A stretch of 64,000 nt of DNA, taken from positions 124,001 through 188,000 of the forward strand of contig JBKEDD010000005.1 in the NCBI GenBank assembly GCA_047975215.1, written 5' to 3'. The notes beneath the pieces are model-generated. The model saw only the letters and a list, made by a program, of their open reading frames with translations. It was not told the DNA's origin and searched no databases. The DNA comes from JAGRMG01 sp047975215 (lineage in GTDB: Bacteria; Pseudomonadota; Alphaproteobacteria; Rhodobacterales; Rhodobacteraceae). The translations under genes and the position numbers were made by a program. Below, in pieces: positions 26,393 through 34,614 of the stretch. Numbering within the stretch: position 1 is the stretch's first letter; every line of letters begins with the position of its first letter.

Positions 26393-28648
26393 CTAGCGCG
26401 CCCGTTGTCCGCCCGTGCCCGGGCCGACAGTTTGTAGCAGCGACGCGATATCGTCGCGCGTCGCCTGACTGGCCGCGATCAGATCGCGCGCCTGCGCCAG
26501 AGGGCCCGAGGCGATGGTGGTTTCATCGTCGGGCACAAGCCGCCGGGTCGCCGCGACGATCCTTTGATAGCGCAGGTCCTCGCCTGGCGGTGAGGAAGCC
26601 AGGTCCCCGGCGATCCAGAATCGGCGGGCGGCGTTGTCGCGATCCTCGGCTTGCAGCGATATCTGGCCGGCAAGATGGTAGTCGCCGGTCTGCGCCAGCG
26701 CCGAGGCGCGCAATTGGTCGGTCTCCGGCCCGTCCAGGCCCAGAAGTTCCACCATCGCCCGGTGTGGCAGGCCCTGGTGCAAGGCGGCCTCTGCCCGCAT
26801 CCGCCGCCGGTCCGGTGTTACCGGGCCCGATGCCGGATCGCCGAGATATGCCAGCGCGGTGCCGGGAAACCCGAGATCGAGGAGCCTGCGGGAAATGGCG
26901 TCCCCCAGCGCACCTTCCAGGTCCGCGGCGGGCACCGCCTGTGACATTGCGTGGCGCAGAAACGTCACGTCGTCCGCGCGTTCGCTCAGCAGGGCCAGCA
27001 CGGGTTTTGCCGCCTCACGCACGCCGCCCGGTCCGTCGCGCCGTCCAATCTCGGCCATGGCGTCGAAAGCGGCGGCAAATCGGCCGGCCAGCGCGAGGGC
27101 GACGGCATGCGTGCGGCGCAACGCCGGACCCAGCGTCGATGTCCGGTGTTCCAGGGCATACGCCGCGATGAGATCGGGCAGATCCGGGGCGATCTCGGCC
27201 CGGGAGTTCCAGTATGAGAGGATCAGTTCGACCAGCGCCTCGGGGGCCTGCCCTGACCCCGCCCCTGACAGGCGGGCCAGCGTGTGTTCGGCGGTTTGCG
27301 CATCGCCCTGGGCATTGGCGATGGCGGCCCCGACCAGATCGGCTTGCGCCGTTCGCCCATGCTCGGTTCTGCTGGCCGAACTCAGGATGGTTTGTGCGGC
27401 CTGCCAGTTCCCGGCGACGTTGAAGCGGTCGGCCAGGCCCGGGCCCAGATGCGCCCGCAGGTGTCCCGGAAGGCGCGCGAACGCCCGCAGCACGGCGTCG
27501 GTATTCACCCGGGCCCCATCGACCGGCGCGGCGAGGGCCGCCCACAGCGCCGCATCGCCGTCACATGCCTGCTGCCCGGAAAACAGCGGCGCGGCCCGGT
27601 CGAATTCGCCGTCCATGATGCGGGCCAACGCCTGCAACAGCGCCCGGTTGCTCACGTCCGAAGGAGCAAGCAAGAGAGTCTGACGCGCCTCGGCTCCGAA
27701 CCCGAAGAACAGATAGGTCCGCGCCAAGGTCAGAACGTTGCCCGGTTCGATACGGTCTGCCTTTGAATACAGTTGCTCGCGACGTCTGGCGATCTGGACA
27801 GAGAACGGTGCATCGTCCGCCCACGATGCCAGGTTCAGCCGGGCATCCGGCAGGCATGCCAGCCCGGCGGCTGCGTGCGCCGCGCCCGCCGCGGGTACGG
27901 TTGCCTCCCGGTCCAGAACCGTCTTGACGACAAGATTGCGAGCGCCGGGATCGGGCGGAATTTCCGCCCGCGAGCCGCCGCGACGCGCTGTCTTTTCGTC
28001 CGGCCGGGGCGGCATCTCGTGTCGCAGATCGCCCGGCGCGGGCGCGCCGCGCAGATCGAGAAGCCCCTGCCCGGTGGCGCGACCGATCTGTTCCAGCAAT
28101 CGTCTCTCGGACGCGTTCAGGAACTGCGCCGTGTCTGTCGCTGCGTCCGGTGCGTTGGCGGCCGGCGGGGTTGCCGGGCCGGTCGTCACCACGTCTGGCG
28201 GTGCGAGCGAACCGGCGTCGAACCTGAACCGGTAGGGTGAGCCCGTCGACATGCGAAATCGCGGCGCGGCCACCGGCACACTGGCCTTGCCGTCGGAAAC
28301 GTCGACCACCAGATAGAGAGTTCCCTGTTTGAATGCGGATACTTCGCAGTCGCAGCCCAGATTCAGCACAAGCGCCGCACCCGGCCCGTCCTGTTCCAAA
28401 CCGATCAGGCGTTTGCGCGGAATCCGATCGAACACTCCGCTTGTGTCGAATTCGATCTGCGGCCGGTCCAGGATCAGAGTCGCCCGGCGCCCGGATTGTT
28501 TAAGCGACCATGACGCGCCGTTGCCGATCGGCAGCACCAGGCGCGAGAACCCGTCATGTTCGCCCGAGCGCAGAACCAATGTTTCAGCGGCCGCGCCAAT
28601 GACGCCCGCGAGCCAAAGACCCAGGGCCAGAATGCCGGCCGGCCGCAT
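26393..28648 (-). CDS. Large periplasmic protein with AMIN-like domain and helical-repeat region, coupled to motA
   Basis: 751 aa, not assigned to a named family. Signal peptide ~1-21 (GVIGAAA|ET). Residues ~22-125 look like a small beta domain of AMIN type (VLRSGEHDGFSRLVLPIG, then LYLVVDVSDG). After a Pro/Ala-rich linker (~130-235), the last ~500 residues are Ala/Leu-rich helices in TPR-like pairs (for example SALAQTGDYHLAGQISLQAED). No OmpA/MotB peptidoglycan-binding motif is seen. ATG 28648 overlaps the motA stop (TGATG), so expression is tied to the stator gene. A periplasmic motor accessory role, like MotC in Rhizobiales, is inference from context only. Confidence 0.75.
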   Translation of the reverse strand: MRPAGILALGLWLAGVIGAAAETLVLRSGEHDGFSRLVLPIGNGASWSLKQSGRRATLILDRPQIEFDTSGVFDRIPRKRLIGLEQDGPGAALVLNLGCDCEVSAFKQGTLYLVVDVSDGKASVPVAAPRFRMSTGSPYRFRFDAGSLAPPDVVTTGPATPPAANAPDAATDTAQFLNASERRLLEQIGRATGQGLLDLRGAPAPGDLRHEMPPRPDEKTARRGGSRAEIPPDPGARNLVVKTVLDREATVPAAGAAHAAAGLACLPDARLNLASWADDAPFSVQIARRREQLYSKADRIEPGNVLTLARTYLFFGFGAEARQTLLLAPSDVSNRALLQALARIMDGEFDRAAPLFSGQQACDGDAALWAALAAPVDGARVNTDAVLRAFARLPGHLRAHLGPGLADRFNVAGNWQAAQTILSSASRTEHGRTAQADLVGAAIANAQGDAQTAEHTLARLSGAGSGQAPEALVELILSYWNSRAEIAPDLPDLIAAYALEHRTSTLGPALRRTHAVALALAGRFAAAFDAMAEIGRRDGPGGVREAAKPVLALLSERADDVTFLRHAMSQAVPAADLEGALGDAISRRLLDLGFPGTALAYLGDPASGPVTPDRRRMRAEAALHQGLPHRAMVELLGLDGPETDQLRASALAQTGDYHLAGQISLQAEDRDNAARRFWIAGDLASSPPGEDLRYQRIVAATRRLVPDDETTIASGPLAQARDLIAASQATRDDIASLLQTVGPGTGGQRAR

Positions 28649-29517
28649 CACGCCGCGTCCTGCTTGACGGCTTTCAGGGCATCTTCCAGATCGGCAAAAC
28701 CGGGCCGGATATGTGACGGCGTGTTCTGGCGCCCGACCTCGATACAGACCGCCGCGGCGTGGTTGTGCAGGTTCGCAACCAGCACCTCGCGGATCAGTTG
28801 ATAGAAGTGGCTGTCTTCTTGTACCACCGCGCGGACCCTGGCGGCGAAGGGCCCGACCAGACCATAGGCGAGGAAAACGCCGAGAAAGGTGCCGACCAGG
28901 GCGCCACCGATCAGCTTTCCCAGAATCTCGGGCGGTTGGTCGATCGATCCCATGGTCTTGATGACGCCCAGAACCGCCGCGACGATTCCCAGCGCCGGCA
29001 AGCCGTCCGCGAGGGTTTGCAACGCGTGGCTGGAATGCAGTGCGTGGTGCAGATTCGCGTCCATGCGCTTTTCCAGGACCTCCTCGACCTGGTGGGGATC
29101 GTCGTAGTTCATCACCGCCGACCGCAGCGTATCGCAGATCAGGTCGACCGCCTCACGGTCGGCCGCGATTCGAGGATAGACGGCAAACAGCGGCGAGTTA
29201 TGCGGATCCTCGATATGCTGCTCGATCTCGACGGGATTCTGCCGGGCGATCCGGATCAGGGCGAACAGCAGGCACAGCAGGTCACGGTAATCGCCGGGTT
29301 TCCATTTCGGTCCCTTGAACACTTTCCCGATATCCCTGGCGGTGTGCTTGACCGACGCGAGATCGTTGCTGATCAGAAACGCCCCGATCCCGGCACCTCC
29401 GATCATCGTCAGTTCGAATGGCAGGGAATGCAGGATGATTGCCATCTTGCCGCCGGCCATCAGATAGCCGCCGAAGACCATAACGAAAATCATGACTATA
29501 CCGACTATTCCGATCAT
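28648..29517 (-). CDS. motA: Flagellar stator proton-channel protein MotA
   Basis: 289 aa, standard MotA length, four membrane helices. The key channel segment is ADGLPALGIVAAVLGVIKTMGSI with Pro174 equivalent to E. coli Pro173; GGALVGTFLGVFLAYGLVGPFA forms the last helix. The cytoplasmic loop contains the charged NPVEIEQHIEDP stretch that contacts FliG. Followed at once by the 751-aa periplasmic protein; no motB is adjacent or anywhere in the window. Confidence 0.95.
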   Translation of the reverse strand: MIGIVGIVMIFVMVFGGYLMAGGKMAIILHSLPFELTMIGGAGIGAFLISNDLASVKHTARDIGKVFKGPKWKPGDYRDLLCLLFALIRIARQNPVEIEQHIEDPHNSPLFAVYPRIAADREAVDLICDTLRSAVMNYDDPHQVEEVLEKRMDANLHHALHSSHALQTLADGLPALGIVAAVLGVIKTMGSIDQPPEILGKLIGGALVGTFLGVFLAYGLVGPFAARVRAVVQEDSHFYQLIREVLVANLHNHAAAVCIEVGRQNTPSHIRPGFADLEDALKAVKQDAA

Positions 29518-29577
29518 TCCCGATCTCCGATCTCAACTGCCTTGCCTTCGCGGGTGCGCAGCCCGCTGCCCGGTGCG

Positions 29578-30195
29578 TCATTCCTTCGGGGCATTGGCAT
29601 TGCGCCCGGCCAGCACGACGCTGACCGCATAGGCCGACTGCGGGTTCATTCCGGCCAGGATTCCGGCGGCCGCCTCGGGGCGCATCCGGGCCAGGAATCC
29701 TGCAGCGAATTCCGGTTGCATCTGTTCGAACAGCGCCGCCGATTCCTTGGGTTTCATCTGTTGGTACATTTCGGTCAGGCGGCCGAGATCGCCCTCGGCG
29801 GCGCTGTCGGCCAGGGCCAGCGTCGCCTTCAGCCGTTTCTCGGCCTCGCCCAGAGCCGAGAGCTTCCGTGTCACGGCGGCGTCGGCGACCGACAGCGCCT
29901 TCATTTGATCCTCGATTTCCACCTCCCGTATGCGCAGCGCCTGCTCTCTTTGCTGGAAGGCCGAAAGAAGCTGCTGCAACTCGGCCGGCGTGGTTTGCGC
30001 CACCGGCGTTGCCGCAGCCGAGGTCGGCGGCTGCTCGGGCGCCGGTATTCCGGTTTGCGAGGTTCCCGCTTCGCGGGCGATGGCGGGCGCCGCGAAGATC
30101 CCGAAGCGGACCGCCGCCGATCCGATCATGAGCGCCGCGATCACAACCAGTGTGGCGCCGCGATGCATTCGCCGGGTTCGGCGCCAACCGGTCAT
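29578..30195 (-). CDS. motE: MotE-like periplasmic coiled-coil protein
   Basis: 205 aa. One membrane helix/signal (~14-32), a linker, a coiled coil (~70-125: LQQLLSAFQQREQALRIREVEIEDQ), then two MgtE-N-like short repeats (MYQQMKPKESAALFEQMQPEFAAGFLARM, EAAAGILAGMNP). This matches the MotE family, which in Rhizobiales is a periplasmic chaperone of MotC. It lies in a leftward fliL/DUF6468-like/motE/motA/751-aa unit, overlapping its upstream neighbour by 4 nt. Confidence 0.75.
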   Translation of the reverse strand: MTGWRRTRRMHRGATLVVIAALMIGSAAVRFGIFAAPAIAREAGTSQTGIPAPEQPPTSAAATPVAQTTPAELQQLLSAFQQREQALRIREVEIEDQMKALSVADAAVTRKLSALGEAEKRLKATLALADSAAEGDLGRLTEMYQQMKPKESAALFEQMQPEFAAGFLARMRPEAAAGILAGMNPQSAYAVSVVLAGRNANAPKE

Positions 30196-30602
30196 TGCGC
30201 CGCCTCCCGCTGGTTGCGGTCGTGACGCACGAACATCGCTTCGGGTGCCGGTTGCGGCTGGTCCGGTGGACTTGACGCCGCGAGGGGCGCGGCTGGTGCG
30301 TCGCTGCCCGACGCGCCCGGCACGTCATGCATCGACGCCATCAGCAGTTCCAGCCGTTTGGCCACCCCCTCGGCCCGGTCGGTCAAGTCGTTCAGGGCGG
30401 TGTTAGAGCTTTCCGAGGTTTCCCGGGCCTTGATCAGCGACAGGTTCAGGTCATCGACCTGCGCCGACAGCACCGCGACGGCCCCGCCGACGCCCCGTTC
30501 CAGGTCGTTGAACCGGTTGAGCCGCCGCGCCAGGACGAAACAGTAAAGCCCCGCGCCCAGCGCCCCCGCGACCAGCAATATGTCGGCGACAAGTTCCACC
30601 AT
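30192..30602 (-). CDS. Membrane-anchored coiled-coil protein (DUF6468-like) of the motor operon
   Basis: 136 aa. N-terminal membrane helix (~4-25), then a charged helical stretch (RRLNRFNDLERGVGGAVAVLSAQVDDLNLSL) and a Pro/Ala-rich C-terminus. Similar small proteins sit beside fliL and motE-like genes in alphaproteobacteria; I believe the family is DUF6468, from memory. No function known. Starts 6 nt after fliL and overlaps motE by 4 nt. Confidence 0.6.
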   Translation of the reverse strand: MVELVADILLVAGALGAGLYCFVLARRLNRFNDLERGVGGAVAVLSAQVDDLNLSLIKARETSESSNTALNDLTDRAEGVAKRLELLMASMHDVPGASGSDAPAAPLAASSPPDQPQPAPEAMFVRHDRNQREAAQ

Positions 30603-30608
30603 GCCCTC

Positions 30609-31127
30609 CTAGTTCAGAACGAATTCCATGATCAGCAGGTCGCGCACCCGGCCCGGCCCGGCGACGATCTTGATACGCCGCAGCATTTGCCCCCGCAGCC
30701 GTGTCAAGGCCAGCGGATCGCGCAGATCGGCAAGTTCCAGTGCGCGCAGATAACCGTTCAGGACATCGACGATTCGCGGCTCGAGCCCCGCCACCTCTGC
30801 GGCGTGCTGAGCAGGCACTTCCAGCTGCGCACGAAAGCGCAGATGCTCGCGGTTCCGCCCGGTTTCGAGAGACACCATGATCGGTGCGATAGCGACAAAG
30901 GCGGTATCTTGCGGGGCGGCCACCGCGACAACACCGGCATCCGGTGCCGGGGCCGCCGCATCATGCGCGCCGCCAGGTCCACGGGGCGCGCCCAGGGGAA
31001 TCACCCCGGCGCGAACGGCGAAAAACCCGCCCCCCGCCCCGGCGAGCGCAAGTATCAGCCACAAGGCAAAGACCGCCTTGCGGGATCGGGCGGGCGGTTC
31101 CGTGGTATCTGCCGCAGCATCTGTCAT
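30609..31127 (-). CDS. fliL: Flagellar basal-body protein FliL
   Basis: 172 aa. Cytoplasmic tail, a membrane helix (AVFALWLILALAGAGGGFFAVRAG, ~17-40), then a periplasmic FliL domain: FVAIAPIMVSLETGRNREHLRFRAQLEVPAQHAAEV and the typical ending VRDLLIMEFVLN. ATG 31127 has AGGA 6-7 nt upstream; a GTG 33 nt earlier lacks one. First gene of the leftward motor unit, divergent from fliF. Second FliL-family protein of the window (see 20490). Confidence 0.88.
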   Translation of the reverse strand: MTDAAADTTEPPARSRKAVFALWLILALAGAGGGFFAVRAGVIPLGAPRGPGGAHDAAAPAPDAGVVAVAAPQDTAFVAIAPIMVSLETGRNREHLRFRAQLEVPAQHAAEVAGLEPRIVDVLNGYLRALELADLRDPLALTRLRGQMLRRIKIVAGPGRVRDLLIMEFVLN

Positions 31128-31173
31128 GGCAATTCCTGTCGCAACGAACGCTCTCTTCACTAGCGCGCAGGAA

Positions 31174-31188
31174 CTAACCGATTGTTAA
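31174..31188. promoter_or_regulatory. CtrA-box-like CTAA-N7-TTAA between fliL and fliF
   Basis: CTAA (31174-31177), 7 nt, TTAA (31185-31188): one mismatch from the consensus TTAA-N7-TTAA. It is centred in the 119-nt divergent gap between fliL and fliF and could act on both. Confidence 0.5.
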
Positions 31189-31246
31189 GGCGGATCCGCC
31201 AAACAGGGATCACGCCGAACAGAACGACGGCGCGACGGAGGGCAAT

Positions 31247-32866
31247 GTGCAGCAGATCAGAACTGTCTGGGCCGGTTTGGACACGCGCAAACGGATCATC
31301 ATCGGCCTTGCCGGGCTGGCGGTGCTCGCCGGTTTGCTGATGTTGTCGCGCCTCGCCGCGACACCTTCGATGAAACTGCTGTATGCCGGGCTGGAAAGCG
31401 GCGCCACCGGTGACGTGGTGCGCTCGCTGGAACAGCGTGGCGTCATGTTCGATGTACGCGGCGGGTCGATATATGTCCCCGCGGGCGAGCGCGACGAACT
31501 GCGCCTGACCCTGGCGAGCGAGGGACAGCCGAGCACTGGCGGCAAGGGCTATGAGCTTCTCGATTCGCTGAACGGGTTCGGCACTACGTCGCAGATGTTC
31601 GATGCCGCCTACTGGCGCGCCAAGGAAGGCGAGCTGGCCCGCACGATCCTGGCCAGCCGTCACATCGCTCAGGCCCGTGTTCATATCGCGCATGACGGTT
31701 CAAGCCCGTTTCTTCGCAGCGCAAGGCCGACGGCATCTGTGTCGGTGGTTGCGGCCGGGGCTCCGGTGACGCCCGAACAGGCGAACGCGATCCGGTTTTT
31801 GGTTGCCTCGGCGGTGGCGGGGATGACCGTCGAGAACGTGGCGGTGATCGACGCCAACGGCAGCCTGCTGGGGCGGCCGGAAAACGCCGCTTCGGCCGGT
31901 TCTGCCGAGGAACGTGCGCAGCAGTTGCGCGAACGCGCCCTGCGGCTGGTCGAGGCGCGGGTCGGCCCGGGTAACGCGGTGGTCGAAATCAGCGTCGATA
32001 CGGTTACCGAAACCCGTTCGATTCGCGAGCGCCGCCTCGACCCCGAAAGCAGGATCGCTGTCAGTACCGATGTCGAGGAACGTGCCGATTCGTCCTCGGG
32101 GCAGTCCGGATCGGTCACGGTCGCGTCGAATCTGCCGGATGGCGATGCGGCGGCTGCGGGCGGGTCAAGCGCGCAGACGAGTTCGACCCGCGAGCGGGTC
32201 AACTACGAGATGTCGGAAACCGAACTGGAAATCCGCCAGGTTCCCGGTGCGGTCCGCCGCCTGACGGTTGCCGTTCTGGTAAACGGCATTTCGGCGCCCG
32301 CTTCGGCCGAGGGGCCGGAATTCGTACCGCGCCCGGAACAGGAACTGGCCGCGCTGCGTGAACTGGTCGCGTCGGCTGTCGGGTTCGATGCCGAACGCGG
32401 CGACGTGATCACGTTGAAATCCATGGAACTTCCGGTGCAGGAGCCGCTGGGAGTCTCGGCCGATACGTCTTTCCTCGCCCGGCTCGATCTCGATGCGATG
32501 TCGCTGATCCAGATCGCGGCGCTGGCGCTGGTCACGCTGTTTCTTGGCATGTTCGTGGTGCGTCCGCTGCTGCTGCAACCGGCGGCGCTGCCTGCCCCGA
32601 TGCCGCGCGGACCGGTTGAGCGCGGACAATCGGACCCGCCCGCCGGGGTTCCGGTGCTGACCGGCGAAATCGACGATGGCGACCCCGACGGGTTTGCCGC
32701 CGGCGCCGGCCCGGCCCGCGCTGGCGACCAACGCCGCAATGCGGATCTCCCGGCGCTCGGCCCGGACGGCGATCCGGTCGCGCGCCTGCGCGCGATGATC
32801 GGCGAACGCCAGGACGAGACGGTGGAGATATTGCGCAGCTGGCTCGAGGAGGGAGAGGAAGCATGA
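31247..32866 (+). CDS. fliF: Flagellar MS-ring protein FliF
   Basis: 539 aa. Two membrane helices: ~16-37 (RIIIGLAGLAVLAGLLMLSRLA) and ~420-443 (LIQIAALALVTLFLGMFVV). Between them are the ring-building motifs: LYAGLESGATGDVVRSLEQRGV, RTILASRHIAQARVHIAHD, and VTPEQANAIRFLVASAVAGM. The C-terminal cytoplasmic tail should bind FliG. GTG start 31247 with GGAG 6 nt upstream. First gene of fliF-fliH-fliN-fliP; fliG, usually next, is missing here. Confidence 0.95.
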   Translation: MQQIRTVWAGLDTRKRIIIGLAGLAVLAGLLMLSRLAATPSMKLLYAGLESGATGDVVRSLEQRGVMFDVRGGSIYVPAGERDELRLTLASEGQPSTGGKGYELLDSLNGFGTTSQMFDAAYWRAKEGELARTILASRHIAQARVHIAHDGSSPFLRSARPTASVSVVAAGAPVTPEQANAIRFLVASAVAGMTVENVAVIDANGSLLGRPENAASAGSAEERAQQLRERALRLVEARVGPGNAVVEISVDTVTETRSIRERRLDPESRIAVSTDVEERADSSSGQSGSVTVASNLPDGDAAAAGGSSAQTSSTRERVNYEMSETELEIRQVPGAVRRLTVAVLVNGISAPASAEGPEFVPRPEQELAALRELVASAVGFDAERGDVITLKSMELPVQEPLGVSADTSFLARLDLDAMSLIQIAALALVTLFLGMFVVRPLLLQPAALPAPMPRGPVERGQSDPPAGVPVLTGEIDDGDPDGFAAGAGPARAGDQRRNADLPALGPDGDPVARLRAMIGERQDETVEILRSWLEEGEEA

Positions 32867-33465
32867 TGGCGATATCGCACCTGCTTGAGGATTTCAGCAG
32901 CCCGCCGCGGATCGAGGAGCCCGCAAGGTGGGTCAGCGATGATGACTGGGAAGACCACCGGCTGACCGCGTTCGAGCAAGGCTATGGTGCCGGCTGGGAA
33001 GATGCGATGAGGGTTGCCGCCGAAGACGCGTCGCGGGTGTCCGAAGAACTGGCGCGCGGTCTTGAGGATATTTCGTTTTCCTATCACGAGGCGCTGGCGC
33101 AGATGCTGACGGTGTTGGAACCGTTGTTCGCCAGCCTGATGGATGCCGTCCTGCCCGAGGCCGTGGCGAAGAGCTTTGGCCATCACGTCGTCGCGCAGTT
33201 GCGGCAGATGGCCGAGGAGCAGGCGTCGGGGCCTGTGGTTCTGGTGCTGCCCGCCGGCGCCGGTGCCGCCATCCGGCCGATGCTGGAGCGCGATTTCGCG
33301 ATGCCGGTCGAACTGCGCGAGGATCCGGCGCTGGCGCCGGGGCGTGCCTTTGTCAGGCTTGGCGAAGCCGAGCGCGAAATCGATTGCCAGCGCCTGATCG
33401 CATCGCTGGCGGCAGCGGTCGAGGCGTTCACGTACGAGACGATCGAGGAGGCCCGGCATGGCTGA
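32863..33465 (+). CDS. fliH: FliH-like flagellar export protein
   Basis: 200 aa. Acidic N-terminus, a Gly-containing helical stretch (FEQGYGAGWEDAMR), and a C-terminal FliH/YscL-like domain (LRQMAEEQASGPVVLVLPAGAGAAIRP, EIDCQRLIASLAAAVEAF). Position between fliF and fliN supports FliH, the regulator of FliI. Starts within the fliF stop (two ATGs at 32863 and 32866) and overlaps fliN by 8 nt. Confidence 0.78.
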   Translation: MMAISHLLEDFSSPPRIEEPARWVSDDDWEDHRLTAFEQGYGAGWEDAMRVAAEDASRVSEELARGLEDISFSYHEALAQMLTVLEPLFASLMDAVLPEAVAKSFGHHVVAQLRQMAEEQASGPVVLVLPAGAGAAIRPMLERDFAMPVELREDPALAPGRAFVRLGEAEREIDCQRLIASLAAAVEAFTYETIEEARHG

Positions 33466-33757
33466 ACTGCCCGACAAGAACACCGGCAGGACCGGGCAAC
33501 CGGCCAGCCCTTTCGTTTCTGTCCCGATCGAGATCGTGGTGAGCGTCGGCAAGGCCCGTCCGCTGATCCGCGATCTGGTCGGGCTTGGCGAGAACGCAGT
33601 GCTTGCACTGGATCGGCGGATCGATGATCCGGTCGAGCTATATGTCGGCGACCGTCTGGTCGCTCGCGGTCAGCTTGAGGAGCTGGACGGCGAAAACCCG
33701 GGGCAACTGGCGGTCCGGCTGACCGAGATCGCCGATCTTCAGAACGGCCTGGGATGA
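33458..33757 (+). CDS. fliN: Flagellar motor switch protein FliN
   Basis: 99 aa, a short FliN: VPIEIVVSVGKARPLIRDLVGLGENAVLALDRRIDDPVELYVGDRLVARGQLEEL carries the SpoA/FliN C-ring pattern (key: V.VG......DLL.L..G....LD......V.....G..VARG...). FliM is not in the window. Overlaps fliP by 4 nt. Confidence 0.92.
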   Translation: MAELPDKNTGRTGQPASPFVSVPIEIVVSVGKARPLIRDLVGLGENAVLALDRRIDDPVELYVGDRLVARGQLEELDGENPGQLAVRLTEIADLQNGLG

Positions 33758-34500
33758 CGTATCGGCGCTGGCTCGTCCTCGGTGCCGCCGCCGCCCTGGC
33801 GGCTGCGCTGGCCTCCGGTCCCGCGCTGGCCCAGGACATCACGCTGTCGCTGGGCGAGGGCGCCTCGCTGTCCGCGCGTACCATACAGCTGATCCTTCTG
33901 ATCACGGTGCTGAGCATCGCGCCGGGGCTGGCGATCATGATCACCTGCTTTCCGTTTCTCGTCACGGTTCTTGCGATCCTGCGCCAGGCCATCGGATTGC
34001 AACAGTCGCCGCCGAACATGCTGATCGTCAGCCTGGCGCTGTTTCTGACCTATTTCGTGATGGAACCCGTGTTTCTTGCCGCCTGGGAAAACGGCATATC
34101 GCCGCTGGTGCAGGAAACCCTTGATGTCGAAACCGCCCTGGCGCGCAGTATCGAGCCGTTTCGCGGCTTCATGGCCGCCCGGGTCGATCCCGACACATTT
34201 CGCGCGATGGCAGATCTGCGTCCCGCGGGTGCCAACGCCGAGGCAGGGCCGCAGGCGCCGCTTTCGGTGTTGATCCCCAGCTTTCTGCTTTCAGAAATCG
34301 CCCGAGCCTTCCAGATCGGGTTTCTGGTCTACCTTCCTTTCCTGATCATCGACCTTGTGGTCGCCGCGATCCTGATGTCCATGGGCATGATGATGGTGCC
34401 GCCGGCCATCGTTTCGCTGCCGTTCAAGCTGTCGTTTTTCGTCGTCGCCGATGGCTGGAGCCTGATCGCCAGCGCGCTGGTGCGCAGCTATGCGCCCTGA
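33754..34500 (+). CDS. fliP: Flagellar export gate protein FliP
   Basis: 248 aa. Cleavable N-terminal signal (~1-27, ending ALAQ), then SLSARTIQLILLITVLSIAPGLAIMITCF, FPFLVTVLAILRQAIGLQQSPPN and LIPSFLLSEIARAFQIGFLVYLPF, all FliP hallmarks; MGMMMVPPAIVSLPFKLSFFVVADGW near the end. Last gene of the flagellar region. Confidence 0.97.
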   Translation: MTYRRWLVLGAAAALAAALASGPALAQDITLSLGEGASLSARTIQLILLITVLSIAPGLAIMITCFPFLVTVLAILRQAIGLQQSPPNMLIVSLALFLTYFVMEPVFLAAWENGISPLVQETLDVETALARSIEPFRGFMAARVDPDTFRAMADLRPAGANAEAGPQAPLSVLIPSFLLSEIARAFQIGFLVYLPFLIIDLVVAAILMSMGMMMVPPAIVSLPFKLSFFVVADGWSLIASALVRSYAP

Positions 34501-34567
34501 CGCATCGCGTTCTGGCTCGCGCGCAGCCTGGCCTCCGCGCGGATCGTGCCGGGGGCCGCGAGGGTGA

Positions 34568-34593
34568 AAGGGGCAGATGGCTTTCCGCCCCTT
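34568..34593. terminator. Stem-loop between convergent fliP and RNase T2 gene
   Basis: AAGGGGC (34568-34574) and GCCCCTT (34587-34593), perfect 7-bp arms with a 12-nt loop, in the 114-nt convergent gap. A-rich 5' and T-rich 3' flanks make it a fair bidirectional terminator. Confidence 0.5.
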
Positions 34594-34614
34594 CGCCGCC
34601 TGGCGCCGGCCCTC

